Positions 1 to 12,055 of a DNA stretch of 64,000 nt are shown in pieces. This DNA is from Terana coerulea (Eukaryota; Basidiomycota; Agaricomycetes; Polyporales; Phanerochaetaceae): assembly GCA_024811115.1 (NCBI GenBank), contig JAKOGH010000239.1, positions 1-64,000 of the forward strand, read 5' to 3'. Position numbers and translations under genes: made by a program. Position 1 is the first letter of the stretch. Every line of letters starts with the position of its first letter. The notes beneath the pieces were generated by a model. That model searched no databases and was not told the origin of the DNA. It was given only the letters and a program-made list of their open reading frames with translations.

Positions 1-3000
1 TCCGACGCTCGTCTCATATGTAGGCCGTGCGCGGAAACGGGGAACATGGCGCCGGCGTCGGCCGCAGACGGCCCAGAGGAAAACGACGGTATTCGCCCGC
101 GGGTGTGAACGGGAGATGATGTCCCTGAGCTTGTGCCCATCGAGGCTACGCTTCCGCTCCGCGCCTTCCTGCCTTGTATACTCGACATGAGTTTCGGCTG
201 GTTGGCGGGACAGGTACATCTCATCGTCGGTAGAGATAGGTAGGCCCGGTGAATCAGGACCGCCTGACCGACGGAGAAGCACAAGGAGAAGCTCTCGACA
301 GGAAGCTCTCTGCATGTCGCGCACCGCTTGGTAGGTACCGGTAAAACCCGAAGGTTGCTGATAGGGCCATAGGGATCGTCCAGGATGTACATGCACTCGC
401 CAGTCCCAGCGTCCCAGAGCGACACCACACCCGCTTGGGTCGCAGCAGCGAGTATCACCCGCGTCTCTCCCTCCAGTTCGGCTCGGCAGACATGCGCTCT
501 CGTGACGAGATCGGCGGGGTTGCCAGCGACCACTGAGCACTCAGGTGGGAGTATAGCGTTCGCACCATCCAAGTCGCAAAGCTCCAGCGTGCCGTCGTCC
601 AGCGTGAATCCCATGAGGAGACGATCGTCCGGCTGTACGTGCAGCAACAACGATTGTACCACCGAGGCAGATTTGGACGGCCGGATATGCGTTGGCACCG
701 CGAACGAACCGACCGTCCACTTCATCGCGAAACCGTGATCGTATGTCGCGTAGATGACACCGGGAGGTTCGGGTGGCGTGTTTGGGTCTGAAGCGATACT
801 GAGACCACCACTCGCTCGTCTGGGGGTGGATCTACCGGTGGTTATAGGCGAAGTCGGGGCAAAATGGATTTGGGTGACAGTGGAGAGGTTGTCTCCACTG
901 AGGTGAGGCAACGGCTGGACTCGATTCTGTCCAATGTACCAAACCCCGATAACACCCGTGACGGTGCCCACTGCGACATACGTCCCTGCGTCATTGACTG
1001 CAATGGCAGTCAGCGCCGATGATGCCGAAGGCGTGCTTCCGCTACCAAGCATCACGTCGGTGGTGTCGACGGCAGAGTACGCCTGTGTATCCTTCCGCCA
1101 TAGCACAAACTCGCTCTGCAAGCCGACCGTCGCGACGATGCTGCCGTCCTTGCTCGCAGCGATAAGCTCCACATCATTAGCAAATATCCGAGGCAAGGTC
1201 CGAAGCGAGACGCTGTTGTCGACTGGCGGAACCGCTTCTTCGGAGACGGGTGAATCAGGTTCGACGCGATTACGCTGAGCCTCGAGAAGTTCGGCATCTT
1301 TCAGCAGATACAACAGCAGGCCATAGAGCAACAGGGTTGTCACGAACGTGGGTACGATGATAGTCTTGAACGCCCACGCCAGAGGTCTCGCCGTGCGCCA
1401 CCACAGTCTTGTCCAACGGGAACGATGCATAAGGTCATATTCAAGCCTGTGTTGCTGCTTCTCATGCGTGACGTCATTGGTAATATTCGCATCCTGCTGC
1501 ATGAGAACGATAGTCGGCGCTTCGACACGGATGTGCACCAAGTCGTAGTTGGCGGGATTGAAGGTACGCCATATATGCTCGGCGGGTGGGACGCCTTCGA
1601 GGTTATGCGACTTTCCAGGGCGCAAATGACCTCTAGCCAAGGAAGGAATCGGCTGGACCTTAGAGGAGTGAGGTTGGGTCATGTAGTAGAGTGCCGCCGT
1701 GATGGCCAGGAGCTGCATAAATGCAAAAAGCTCATTAGCTGATAAAACGGAGGTAAGTAAGGTACTAACCAGAACCAGACTTATATTCTTAGTAGGGCGA
1801 CCCCGTAGGAGATGTTGTACACGTGCGACTGTCCTCCCGAACTTCGTGCGAGATTGCACGATGGGCGCTTTCGTTGGCACAGCCGTCAGCTGAGGCGCGA
1901 GACTAGCGTTTTGCCGTAGAAGTTCGTCGAGCTGTGCGTCGACATTGGATTAATAATTACGCTGAGGAAGCTCGAAAGCAAGTATCTCACCTCCAAGCGT
2001 TGAATATCAATCGAGAGTACAGTCACAAAGAAGGTATGGACCAGAAACCAGTGAGCGACTAGTACAACGATTGCGAAGGCACAGAATTGACGGATAGCGC
2101 CGGTTGAGAAGAACGCGATGACGCCCAGAACTGAGTTGTATGTGCATAGCTTCAAGGAGTTGGACGTTCCAGCGTAACCTAACCCTTCTGCTATACGTTC
2201 CTTCACAGGAAGGGCGATGGACGTCTTGATCACTGCATCCACCTAGGGACATGAATGCAAGAATCTACAATGTTGATTGATCTTACTTACAATACTGAAC
2301 ATATTCTCCACTCCAATGAATATAACAACGATGGGGAAAATTTCCCTGAATTAGAGATCAGCCACGCAACCTTGGGAAAGACAAAGACACGCACCAAGGA
2401 ACCATAGTGATTCTGAAGCCCACAAGAGCGCATACACTCAGGCTCGTAATGGTACTAATGATGATCTCAACGATGCCGGTGAATGCCAGGCCGATTCGGG
2501 AGTGCACGGTATCCATACGTCTCATTGACCGCCAGAAGTACACAGCGAAAATAAAGTAGGCCGCATACGTCAAGCCTTTTAACGTTGACGGGTGAGGGGC
2601 CAAAGTGGTTTCCTTCTCGTACTGAATAAAGTTGAGTTTCGCATGGTGACCAAGACGGCTATGCACTCACCTCCAAAGCTAACAACTGGGGCTCTTGTGT
2701 GAGCACTACAGCGTCACCACGAAGTGATGAAGCGGCATCCTCGACAATGTTCAGCCAGAAGTTGCGGCCATGGTTCGCAAGACAATCGGACTCCGGGAAG
2801 AAGTAGGTGAGAATCGGATATGCGTCCTCTCCGAAGTCGGACTCCGGACCCTGAGCGTCTCCTCGTCCAGCTAAGACCATGTCCGGAGTTATCGTAAGGC
2901 CGTGTGCAGAGGCGTTTCGATATGCTCCGAGCGTTTGAAAGATGTCGGTGTCGCGCAATAGGACGTCTTCTTCATAGTCCCAGAAGGCCAGCGGGCTCAA

Positions 3001-3549
3001 AACCAAACAGCGCCCCTTCGGCGAGCGGAGACATGACGCCTTGCTAGCGGCAAGAAGTTCAGATAGTCGGCGTTCCAGCTTCAGGGTCGATAACAGGGTT
3101 TGGTGACTCAAAGCAGAATACGCGCCTTCCGTCTCGGTATGGTCATGGACCAGGATACGTTCCAAGCGTACAACGCCGCCCTTCCCACAGCGTGCTCGTG
3201 CAATAGAGTCGTCCCGAACATGTAGCGTGTCCTGCCCCTCCCAGAGCTGGCGAACGTCGTCGAGAGCAAAGTAGCTGGACAGGTCGTCCGGTGTCAGGAG
3301 GGCATTGAAAACTCGGAATGAGAGCGAGAAGGATTCAGTCTTCGTAGATGAATATACGGCAACTGCGGGGAACAGGAGGCACGAGATGACGACGGAGGAT
3401 ATCAAGATGACCCTAATTTGATGTGTTGCGCAGTGTCTGGACTCTCACAGTGAGCAAGACGCGCAGAGACAAGTGAAGCTGCATACGTACATGCCAAAGC
3501 GACGAAAGAACCATACTCCAAAAGTCCGTATACGTTGCAACGTGGGCAT
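1..3549 (-). CDS. scp1: SREBP cleavage-activating protein (SCAP/Scp1) homologue, 3' end cut by the window edge
   Basis: ER membrane sterol sensor that escorts SREBP-type transcription factors for proteolytic activation; in fungi this pathway controls ergosterol and hypoxia responses. The ATG at 3549 opens MPTLQRIRTFGVWFFRRFGM, and a GT-AG intron (about 3430-3498) joins it to a first membrane segment (ILISSVVISCLLFPAV). After a long lumenal loop comes a sterol-sensing domain (about 2660-1950) with the SCAP-like words MRRMDTVHSRIGLAFTG, LSVCALVGFRITMVPW and VLSIDIQRLEVRYLL. Codons below about 1300 give WD40-type segments (for example GVIGVWYIGQNR and AGVVSLWDAGTGECMYI). Multi-pass N-terminus, SSD and C-terminal WD40 in that order is diagnostic of SCAP. 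The C-terminus lies beyond base 1. Identity is strong; exact splice sites between 2360 and 1300 are less certain. Confidence 0.9.
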
Positions 3550-4806
3550 CTGGGTACTTTCCGTGTCTTGAACGCGAGATCTTCAAAACGGTACGGATAA
3601 CTTCAAGGCTGCACCGGCATAACAGCCCGTCGGAACTTTCGTGTCGTGAAAGGAACGGTGACCCGGATTACGAGAGAGGCAAGAAGAAAAGGGTAGTAAA
3701 CAAAGAAGAATCAAGCAGGCACTACGAGGCTGCTTAATATTGTATTGACGGGGAAGATGGCGGAAGGAACGAAGGAGTGACAAGCCCGTCTGCAAGCTCG
3801 ACCTCCGTTTAGACGCGTTCTCGGGATCCCGGCTTCTGCCGTGATGGCGATCAATAGTTGGCCAGGGCGCCCGCATAATTGAGTACTGGAGATCTGAGAT
3901 TTGAGATTTGAACTAACACCGCGGCCACGACGCTGCCTACAGAAATTCAGCACTACGGAAGAGTACCATACGCCTCAAATCACCGCACACGGGAGCTTGT
4001 GACTTCAACAAGCAACGCAATCACGCTCGATGGATTCAGTCCTCTATCCAAGTGAGCAATCACTGGTATAAGTATTCCAGTAACAATTCAAGATACTGGG
4101 CGCACTGACGCTGACAAAGCTCCTTACGACTGCCAGTACTCAGCCAACATGCACAGTGACAAATATGCCGCCATCCTCACGAACCCTGCAAATCAACTGC
4201 GGTTTATGATTCTCGTTATCACTTGTTGACCCGCCCCCTGCACCGCCTCACCAAGTACTTTGGATGAAACGTCTCACCATGGAGGCGCCACCATCCGCCC
4301 GAACGCTCAGGGCGAATTGAACCCCGAGCGCGGACGCACAGATAGCCCTTCAGCCAACCGCCGACACTTCTTGCTTGTGTCACAGTGCTGTCGGACCTCA
4401 TGAATGGCGCTTTCGACGATGTCTCGCTTCGACCCGTCAGCTTGTGCGGCATCCTGGCGGACATTTCACTATATATTACATGCCATGCATTGGAAGACAA
4501 GGCTATTGAGCAGCCCGCATCTGTTGCTTGCCGCGGCTACGCCAGAATACCTTGGCTGTGTTCCTTGATAAAGTGATAGACTGCGTCGTGTAAGTTTCAG
4601 TCTACTCGCTGCTCTGTCGGAAGAGAAGCTGACGTTATGCCTAGTGACAGTCGCACCCGGTAAAAACAAGTGATCGTCTCACCTTTGTAGCTGTTCGCAG
4701 CGACGACAACCTTGCTTGGTAGATCAACCTGGTTCGTGTAATTTACACGACTGCGGCACGTGTTCAACACTAACGGCATGAGTAATAGACTTCGATCAAG
4801 GGAGGC
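3550..4806. other. Intergenic stretch, no gene recognised
   Basis: Contains the upstream region of the SCAP homologue and sequence in which no frame resembles a known protein. Short open frames on both strands look like chance readings. No tRNA, rRNA or clear repeat was seen. Confidence 0.5.
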
Positions 4807-5052
4807 ATGGATACGCAATCGTTTCAAGCCACAGATTCCGTGGAGACACCACTGTTGGCAAGGACAGAGCTATCAACTTTAGCGGGCGACTCAACTTGCC
4901 GTGGAATCGTCAGGTTGCCTACAGAAATACTCCAAACCGTCTTTGCTTTGGCTTGTAATCATCCTTCGCATCCCCTGGAATATCAGGACGTGTCTGATAC
5001 GAATCTCCACATCTCCTGGACTTGCACTGCGGGTAGTAGATCTGATATTTAA
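4807..5052 (+). pseudogene. F-box-like N-terminal fragment
   Basis: An ATG-started frame of 81 codons contains the stretch RLPTEILQTVFALACNH, which resembles the start of the F-box-like domain abundant in Agaricomycetes (substrate adaptors of SCF ubiquitin ligases). The frame stops directly at the border of the repeat element at about 5053. The conserved continuation of such proteins (second F-box helix, leucine-rich C-terminal part) is not found downstream in any frame. I read it as a gene remnant truncated by, or at, the repeat. The F-box reading rests on one short motif and is tentative. Confidence 0.35.
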
Positions 5053-5217
5053 AAATGGATAACCCACTGCAAAATCAGTGGGAAACCCACTGCTCACCCA
5101 TGGGAGGTGAGTGGGAAATCCACTGCCGGGGGTGAGTGGATAATCCACTGAAAGTGTGCACAATCTGCCATCAAGCAGTGGATTTCCCAATGTGGAATGA
5201 GTGGGTAACCCAGTGAT
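5053..5217. repeat. Short non-autonomous (MITE-like) element rich in GTGGGAAATCCAC palindromes, copy 1
   Basis: About 165 bp built almost wholly from the word AGTGGGAAATCCACT and variants (with TAA, AAA or ATT at the centre) in both orientations. Its left end (GGATAACCCACT) and right end (AGTGGGTAACCCA) are near inverted repeats. Flanking GATAT on both sides may be a target-site duplication. A related copy in opposite orientation lies at about 6810-7010. Confidence 0.5.
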
Positions 5218-6800
5218 ATCTAACGGGATATCCGTCAGGGCTTCGTGTCATTTCCTGGCTTTATAGACACGCACTCCAGGTCTCATGGTAGGTAAACCCC
5301 TCAATATAAAAGGACTTGTATCATATGTAAATATATTGGTGCCGGCGCACTGCTACATAGTTCTAACAAGATTGAAGCAGTATGTACTTGCACTATCCAC
5401 CTCTCCTGACCACGCAATCTTGCGCCTGCCTCCAGCTCCGTTCTCTCTGCGTTCCCCACTCCCGGGATGGGCTTCAAGCCGCTAAGAGCCCCTAACCCGA
5501 TGATTGACTTGGATCAATCTGTTTGTACCATCATCTGCTCAGAAAAGTCAGCGAAAACCCGGCCAACAATGCACCCACCAGTTGTTATTCTGTATGTACT
5601 GCTAATCAGCCATCCCGTCCACATCCGCCCCTCTATGGTTGTCCATGTTAGCAAGGTCGGCGCCAGTTTCCGTTGATGCCGGGACTTTAGCAGTGGTCGA
5701 GTGCATGAAGCAACCTCCGTGCGTAAGATTCACAGTTAATGACGAGGAGAAATGAAGACACCCAGGCCGACACTGGTAGGAAAAGGCTACGTACACTGTC
5801 AAGTAAGGCAGCTGAATAAGAGTCATGTTGCCGCCATTGACGTACTGCTCTGTCTTCAGGTTGTTGCCCTAGAAGACCTGCCATAAAGCGCATGATGTTC
5901 AGTAAGTCCGGCGCACTATGCACAGTGACTGACCTGCATAAAGGAGACGAGGCCGGTCAGGGCCACCTAAACAACCTGCTCTGCGGCTGCAGCTCACATG
6001 GCCGCGACAGCCTGCCGTCAACCCCAATACCCACCAATTCCTATCCAAATGGTCAACGCGCGTAACATGCTCTGACTTCACACCAAAGAAGCGAGGCGTA
6101 CCGTCTCATGTTTCGCCCACGGCGAGCCGTTGGTGGCAGTTTCGCGAGCAATGTCATGGGCTCACGCAAGGCCTTGACGAAGAACCGAAACTGAAGCTAT
6201 TCGAAGAGAAATGAAGGATAGCGAACAGGTGGCAAGATGTCAAGACGGCGGAAGGGGATATGGTGAAGGAGTGAGCCAAGCAGCGATTTTGGCGTGAAGT
6301 CATGAATCTCAATGACGACGTCACCGGCGGATGCCGCTGGAGCAAGCTTTTCCCTTTCGGAGCCTGAATTCACAACGATGCAGTAAGTAAGTCAAGTAGC
6401 ACTTCCACACTCCGACTGATTTGCTGTGCTGCCGGCTTGCCGCACAGACGTCGAAGCCCGGGAAGATGCCGCTTTTGGCATTGACTTGAGCAAACCTCAA
6501 ATCATTGACCGTAGGGTTCCTGCGTGATATTCCGCCAGTTTGGACCTTGTCAAAGGTCAAGAGCACCTATACTGATGTATTACATACGCTTCTCTTAAGT
6601 TTTAGTGCAGAAAGCATCTCGGAAATGGCCCTCGTCGTCGCCTTGAGCAAGGAATTCATCAACAGAGCGTCAGCGAGAGCGATGTCCATGCTCAATGCCG
6701 CGCGTTTTAGCGTCGAAAGCCTCTACGGGCATGGTAGGATTTTATAACACATTGTGCACACAGCTACTAATGCTTTATGACTTCCGGCATGTACTACTGG
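5218..6800. other. Gene-poor stretch between two repeat copies, nothing recognised
   Basis: Several frames of 60-80 codons exist, and a GTAAGT...CACAG pair near 6386-6450 would make a plausible intron. No translated segment resembles a family I know. Decayed coding sequence is possible but cannot be shown. Confidence 0.35.
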
Positions 6801-7015
6801 AAAACCCTGCTGTAGTGAGTGGGTGTCCAGGTGCTGGGAAATCCACTGCGGCGCATTGGGCTGTCCAGTGTTGATCCGACGTCGCGGGAAATCCGGCATC
6901 TGATGTCGGATTTTCCAGTCCTGGATTTCCCATTTATTTATGGGTAGGCACTTTTGAGTGGGTTTCCCACTGCTAGGTGCCGAATGAGTGGGTTATCCGG
7001 TAATAAATAATGGTT
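6800..7015. repeat. MITE-like element rich in GTGGGAAATCCAC palindromes, copy 2 (inverted)
   Basis: Read on the minus strand it starts GGATAACCCACT, then CAGTGGGAAACCCACT, then GGGAAATCCA. This is the same order of words as the copy at 5053-5217, interspersed with diverged sequence. It ends near 6800 with a GGGTTTTCCAG word. Confidence 0.45.
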
Positions 7016-7029
7016 CTACTTCCCGCAGT

Positions 7030-7190
7030 GCTTGTGTGTCGCAAAATCGAAAAACCTGACCAGGCATCCCAGGCTCTGAGCGCCTGATGAGGCCTGATGA
7101 CGCGCACGCGAGCGTCTGAGCAGGGTCTCTCAAAGGTGGGCAGTTTGGGTCAGGCCTGAGCAGTCGCGGCACTATGTACAGCTTACGCGG
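7030..7190. repeat. Candidate element beginning GTCGCAAAA, rich in GGCCTGA words
   Basis: The segment opens with GTCGCAAAATCGAAAAACC and is then dense in AGGCCTGA/TCAGGCCT words. The terminus matches, in inverted orientation, the TTTTTGCGAC end of the segment at about 8400-8609, which is also dense in GGCCTGA/TCAGGCC. Two members of one non-autonomous repeat family is the simplest reading. Confidence 0.35.
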
Positions 7191-8204
7191 GAACGTGTTG
7201 GTTAACACACACCACACCCGGTGCTATCGTCGCTGCAAGCATTATGGTACGTTGGTGTCAGTCGTCATAGATTTCTCTGGCTCAATACTATGACTGGCCC
7301 CACGTTTATAATTGGACCACCTTTTATAATCTCGCTTTCCTGCGCTCCCTTGCAACTCGTTGGTGCCCAGAATTTTCTTCAGATCCATGTGGGATGATCC
7401 TAAGCGGCTGTGAAGTTGGTTTGTGCAATTTCGTGAACGGGAGGGATAGGAATTTTGGTAAAGCTCGAATGACGGCTGTTTGCAAGAACCAGCCCATTTG
7501 GCGCTAATCATCCTATCGACCAATCCGCATGCAGGATCATCGCTGAATTGGGGAATTCTGTGATGCCGCCCATAATTTTGAAAGGTGGGTTCTCTCGAAA
7601 GAGCCTCTCCCATTCGCCCTACACTCATCTTAAAAATACAGAGAAAATACAGGTACGTGCACAAGGCAGTATTGCACTGGTGTACCAGGATTTCTGAGGA
7701 AAATCGTAGTAACGCGGGAGCAGCCCTTAAAGTAGGAATCCTTATAAACGTGGGGCCAGTCATAGTATGCTTTCATATTTCAGGCATGCTGGGCGCTATC
7801 TCCCGATATTGAGTTTCACGAGACAGGCGTCCAGAGTCGCATCAACTGGCAGAAGGACTTCGAAGAATATCTTGTCTATCTCATGCGTGGAATCCTCGGT
7901 GAGCACCCCGCCGTGCTTGATATATTTCGCACATGGGATGAGGTTCTATTTCCTAACTCTACGACTGGTTATGGTTGTCAGCAAAGGGGCGCAGGTGGTG
8001 CTCAGGGGCCCGGGAGCAAGTGAACAGGCTTGCAGGAAATGCTTGCACAGCTAGATGAGAATGAGAGCTCTGCAAATGGACAGAACACTGAGACAGAAGA
8101 CAATTAGCACATTAGTGACAGTCTCGCAACAACCGTTGCAGTAGAATATGATATGTTTGTGTAATGAGAGTCGCTATATAACTCATAACGTTAAGTTGGA
8201 AACA
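7191..8204. other. Stretch with one 173-codon minus-strand frame, no recognised gene
   Basis: An ATG-started minus-strand frame covers 7242-7763, but its composition is not protein-like: no hydrophobic or acidic/basic patterning and no motif. No splice-linked extension was found. I treat it as unproven. The remaining sequence is AT-richer than the neighbouring genes and shows nothing identifiable. Confidence 0.3.
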
Positions 8205-8340
8205 AAGCTCGCGTGGCTCAGTGGTAAGTTGGTCTAATGACACTTGTAGGTAATATTTACACCGTTGGTTCAAATCCCGCTGGTGCCCTCGGTAAATTGA
8301 CCGTCTCATTAATGCAGTCTGTGTCTAGGGTGTTGTGACA
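8205..8340 (+). repeat. tRNA-derived SINE-like fragment with pol III A and B boxes
   Basis: An A-box-like TGGCTCAGTGGTA (8214-8226) is followed 53 bp later by a B-box GGTTCAAATCC (8267-8277), the internal promoter of RNA polymerase III genes. The T-arm pairs imperfectly and the sequences flanking the boxes do not form an acceptor stem. It is therefore not a functional tRNA gene and fits a tRNA-derived SINE head or a tRNA pseudogene. The downstream border is arbitrary. Confidence 0.45.
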
Positions 8341-8399
8341 AGGTAACAAACTAGGTAAGTAGTTGAACGGCGGTGCATAACATTTTTCGTGTGTCTATA

Positions 8400-8609
8400 C
8401 GCATGCCTGGCAAAGCCGGATAGGGCCTGCTGAGGTTCCCACAGGCTGATTAGGCCCTAGCAGGGCCCGTCAGGCTGAGCAGGCCTGAGCGGAGCTGATA
8501 GCGCAGTTTAGCGTACTTTCGACCCATATCAGGCCCCCGGGCGCCTCCTTGCCTCGCCAGATCTGCTGCGGCCTGATGCGGCCGCATATGGCTGTGGCGG
8601 TTTTTGCGA
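8400..8609. repeat. Candidate element ending TTTTTGCGAC, rich in GGCCTGA words
   Basis: Dense in AGGCCTGA, GGCCTGATG and TCAGGCC words, ending GGTTTTTGCGAC. This mirrors the start of the 7030-7190 segment. It ends two bases before the ATG of the F-box-like frame at 8611. Confidence 0.35.
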
Positions 8610-8610
8610 C

Positions 8611-8991
8611 ATGGGGATCCCAGAGATTTTCGACAAAATCCTAAAGGCGATTGAAGAACGCCCAGTATCTGAGGCCGGCGATATCTGGTGGAATTATCAA
8701 GACCTAGATGCTCAAGCGACGTATGCTGCCTTGTCAAGGACCTGCACAGACCGGATTCCTCCCGCTGGCTCTAACTCCTCCTCTCCTTCTGCTGTTATCG
8801 CCTTGCAAAAATCATATATGCGCCCGCAACGTGCTAATGACCTGACAGGTCCCGGCGCCACATGTCGCTTTCGTGGGAAGCCTTGTTTGGGAAGAGTCGT
8901 GAGTACAACCGTCCATAAGCACGCACAGAACCCTGATAATCCGGTACGTCAGGACTTGCTCTATCTTTTGTGGTCTCATGACCATAATTGA
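8611..8991 (+). pseudogene. Second F-box-like N-terminal fragment
   Basis: The frame starts MGIPEIFDKILKAIEE and continues ...DLDAQATYAALSRTC. This resembles the opening of Agaricomycete F-box-like proteins (LPEIFDRIL... followed by an AL(S/A)xTC helix). After about 50 residues the translation becomes low-information and no leucine-rich C-terminus follows. It sits immediately beside a repeat element. Fragment or annotation artefact; low confidence. Confidence 0.25.
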
Positions 8992-9525
8992 GCAGCATGT
9001 CTTACCGTTTGTGATTATGCTGCACTCACGGATGTCCACCAGTCCCTTTGCTCCTTCGGAGCGTTCAGTATGGCCACCGAGATGCCGGACGCTTCTCCAC
9101 AGCAACCCCACATGCTCGTAGAACTGGTCTGTTCCTGAAGATGGCCTTCGAGTGTAAAAACCCGGTCGGACTCTCCATGATAATCGACACCGTGACTACA
9201 TCTGCACGTAAGTTTCATCCTTGTTTTCCCTGTCTCGTTTCAAAACTGAAATCAGAATATCAGCGCTGTCCTAAACAGGTCTATACTTGACAATTGTGAC
9301 CCCACAATTATCTTCAGTGTCGTGGTTACCTGTCGCTTTGCCTGACAATTGCGGCATGTTTTAGACGCCCGCATCGTACGGCGCACATGGACGCCTATGG
9401 ACGCGCATGAACGAGACGCTTCTTTCCCGCTGCTTCTCGCCCGGGTGATATCAACACCTGGCCCATCACCCGATATCCAACGAGTCAAGAGGCGTCGGCA
9501 CAACGTATAGAAGAAGCTCCCGAAG

Positions 9526-9533
9526 TATAAATA
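9526..9533 (+). promoter_or_regulatory. TATA box (TATAAATA) of the carboxypeptidase gene
   Basis: TATAAATA lies 70-77 bp upstream of the ATG at 9603, the usual spacing for a TATA-driven fungal gene with a short leader. It also argues against the in-frame TTG at 9555 as a start. Confidence 0.5.
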
Positions 9534-9602
9534 TCGCCTCGACCACGAGAACTTTTGCCTCGGATTCCTCATTCCCTACCTCCTCTGGCGACTCCGCCGA
9601 AA

Positions 9603-12055
9603 ATGCTGGCCCACCTGCGCAGGATCCTTCCTGCCGCTCTGTCGCTTTCGCTGTCTCTGTTTTTACTGAGCAGCAGCGATGTCGCAGACGCGAAGATGTC
9701 CAAAGCCGAAATGCAGGCCAAGCAGGCTGCTGCCGCTGAGAGGTTTAACACCTTTGCGGCTGCACCTCGTCCCGGGGGTACAAGTACTACCGTGAAGAAC
9801 ATCACCTTCTCGAACCCTCGCGCTTCAGGTGCGTCGCACCCATACGGAGGGAACGTTATCTAATTAGCACGACTACCAGAGTTTTACGTGGATGTGAAGA
9901 CCATCCCAGAGGTTGACTTTGACATTGGGCCCAGTTGGTCGGGTCTTTTGCCTATCAGTGGCGCTGCCAACGAAACGCGGAAGGTTAGGAGCCCCCCAGA
10001 CGATTATGTGAAATTTTACTTACGTATGCAATCCCGAGCGCAGCTCTTCTTCTGGTTTTTCCCACCAGGACCCCAGGGTAGCCTCGATGACCTCATTTTC
10101 TGGTATGTGCGACTATTTTCCGTTATGGCGATACGAATACCTAACGCCGTTGTGCAGGACCAATGGTGGGCCGGGCTGCTCCTCTTTGGAGGGCTTGCTC
10201 CAAGAAAATGGCGTCAGTTACTACTCACAAGCTGATCCCAGCTTCATGCACTGAGTTGCGCGTTATCTCCGCAGCCGTTCAGTTGGTCGTACGGACAGGC
10301 CAAGCCGACGCAAAATCAGTTCAGCTGGACGAACCTCTCCAGTATACTGTTTATCGAACAGCCCGTAGGAACAGGCTTCTCTCAAGGAACGCCGACCATT
10401 CGTGTCAGTCTCCTACCCATGTTCATAACTCCCTATCGTTGATGATTTGGTCTAGGATGAGAACGACCTGGCCGCTCAACTCGTCGGATTTTTGCAACAA
10501 TTCCTCGAGGTGTTCTCTGAACTGAAGGGCAAAAACTTCTATCTCACCGGTGAAAGTGTGAGTTAATGCATGAGTCTTGGGTGTAGTTGATGCTGAACAT
10601 ACTGTAGTATGCTGGGATGTATGTGCCTTGTAAGTACTGACAGTGTGGGCCGAATAAAGCAGCTCTAATAAATTTCCACTCAGACATCACCAACTTCATC
10701 TACGAGAATCCTACCATGCTCGACCTTAACACCAAAGGTTTCTGGATTTCTGATCGTACGTACATATTCTGCAATTTGCAATAAGTTCGATGACAAACCA
10801 ATATGCGACACAGCTTCGATTGGCTGGGATGTCATCCAGGAAGAAATGCCCGCTGTGAACTTCGTGCACAAGTACGAAAATGTCTTCTCCTTCAAGTACG
10901 TATCCCCCGACGTTGTGAAACCTTCTGTATTGATTGTGCTTTGTCATTAGCGAGACGTTCATGGCCCAGATCGACGCCCTCGCTGACCGCTGCGGGTACA
11001 CAAACTACTCCGCGACCCATGTCACTTTCCCGCCCAAGGGCAAGCTTCCTCTCCCGGAACGTCCACCGAGGGCGACCGTGGATGTCGTGTATGGGACACA
11101 ATCTTCGAAGAGGCTCTCGTGATTAACCCTGCATTCAACATCTACCGAATTTTTGACACTGTACGTCGTCAGGGTCTAGCGCTTAGAACGTCAGCCCTTA
11201 CGCACACCTTCTCGACATAGTACCCTATTCTGTGGGATGTTCTCGGGTTCCCGTGAGCTGTTTTCATGTTTATCGTGGGCGTGTAGGGCTCATGTGATTT
11301 CTGCAGGGGCTCGTCCATGCAAACCCAAGTTGCACCCCTCTACTTCGACCGCGAAGACGTCAAGCTCGCCATCCATGCGCCGACCAACGTCAGCTGGACC
11401 GAATGCAGCAACGTCCGCGTCTTCCCGCACGGCGACGCCAGTCTCCCGTCTGGGCTGACCGTTCTCCCGAACATCATCGAGAAAAGCGAGCGCAGCGTGA
11501 TCGTCCATGGCCTCGCTGACTATATTCTCATTGCGGAGGGGTAAGCAGCTGTCTTCGAGTCCCACGAGAATAAGACTGACTGAGGTTTATGCAGAACTCG
11601 AGTCGTCATCCAAAAGTGCGTGCCGTACTGCGTTATACCTTTCACTCGGCTGACCGTTAAACCCGCGTCCACAGCATGACCTGTAAGTTCGAACCACTGC
11701 GACGCCAAGAATTGTTATTGACGTCTCTCATGTTCTTAGGGAACGGCCTGCAAGGCTTCCAGACGCCCATCGAAAACGACAGCTTCATTGTCGACGGTGT
11801 CGGTGCTCTCGGCACTATGCACTCCGAGCGGGGCCTAACGTATTTCGAGGTGGAACTCAGTGGACACATGTGAGTAGATGTCCACCACGGCGTGTGCACG
11901 CGCTAACGACATGGCACTGTGCAGGGTTCCCCAATTTTCTCCGAGGGTGAGTATATTGCATTACATATCGGCTTACAAACGAACTGACAGGAAATCTCAC
12001 ATAGGCTGCCTTCCAAATTATGGAGTTTTTGATGGGCTTCAGGGCCAATCCATGA
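9603..12055 (+). CDS. Secreted serine carboxypeptidase (peptidase family S10)
   Basis: Secreted or vacuolar acid carboxypeptidase that removes C-terminal residues. The ATG at 9603 opens a signal peptide (MLAHLRRILPAALSLSLSLF...). All family landmarks appear after splicing. NGGPGCSSLEG (oxyanion region) lies at about 10165. IEQPVGTGFS follows near 10350. GESYAGMYVP, the catalytic serine motif, is split by an intron near 10555/10607. HGLADY with the catalytic Asp is near 11510. SGHMVPQFSP with the catalytic His straddles 11862-11950. At least ten GT-AG introns of about 45-70 nt interrupt it, and the last exon (from 12005) ends AAFQIMEFLMG...TGA at 12053-12055. All three catalytic residues are present, so it should be active. 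Exon borders in the 11100-11320 part are the least certain. Confidence 0.9.

Noticed and set aside
7242..7763. 173-codon minus-strand open frame
   Set aside because: ATG-started but without any motif, domain-like patterning or splice-linked extension; likely a chance frame between repeats.
8205..8290. Functional tRNA gene
   Set aside because: A and B boxes are present, but the T-stem has mismatches and no acceptor stem can be formed.
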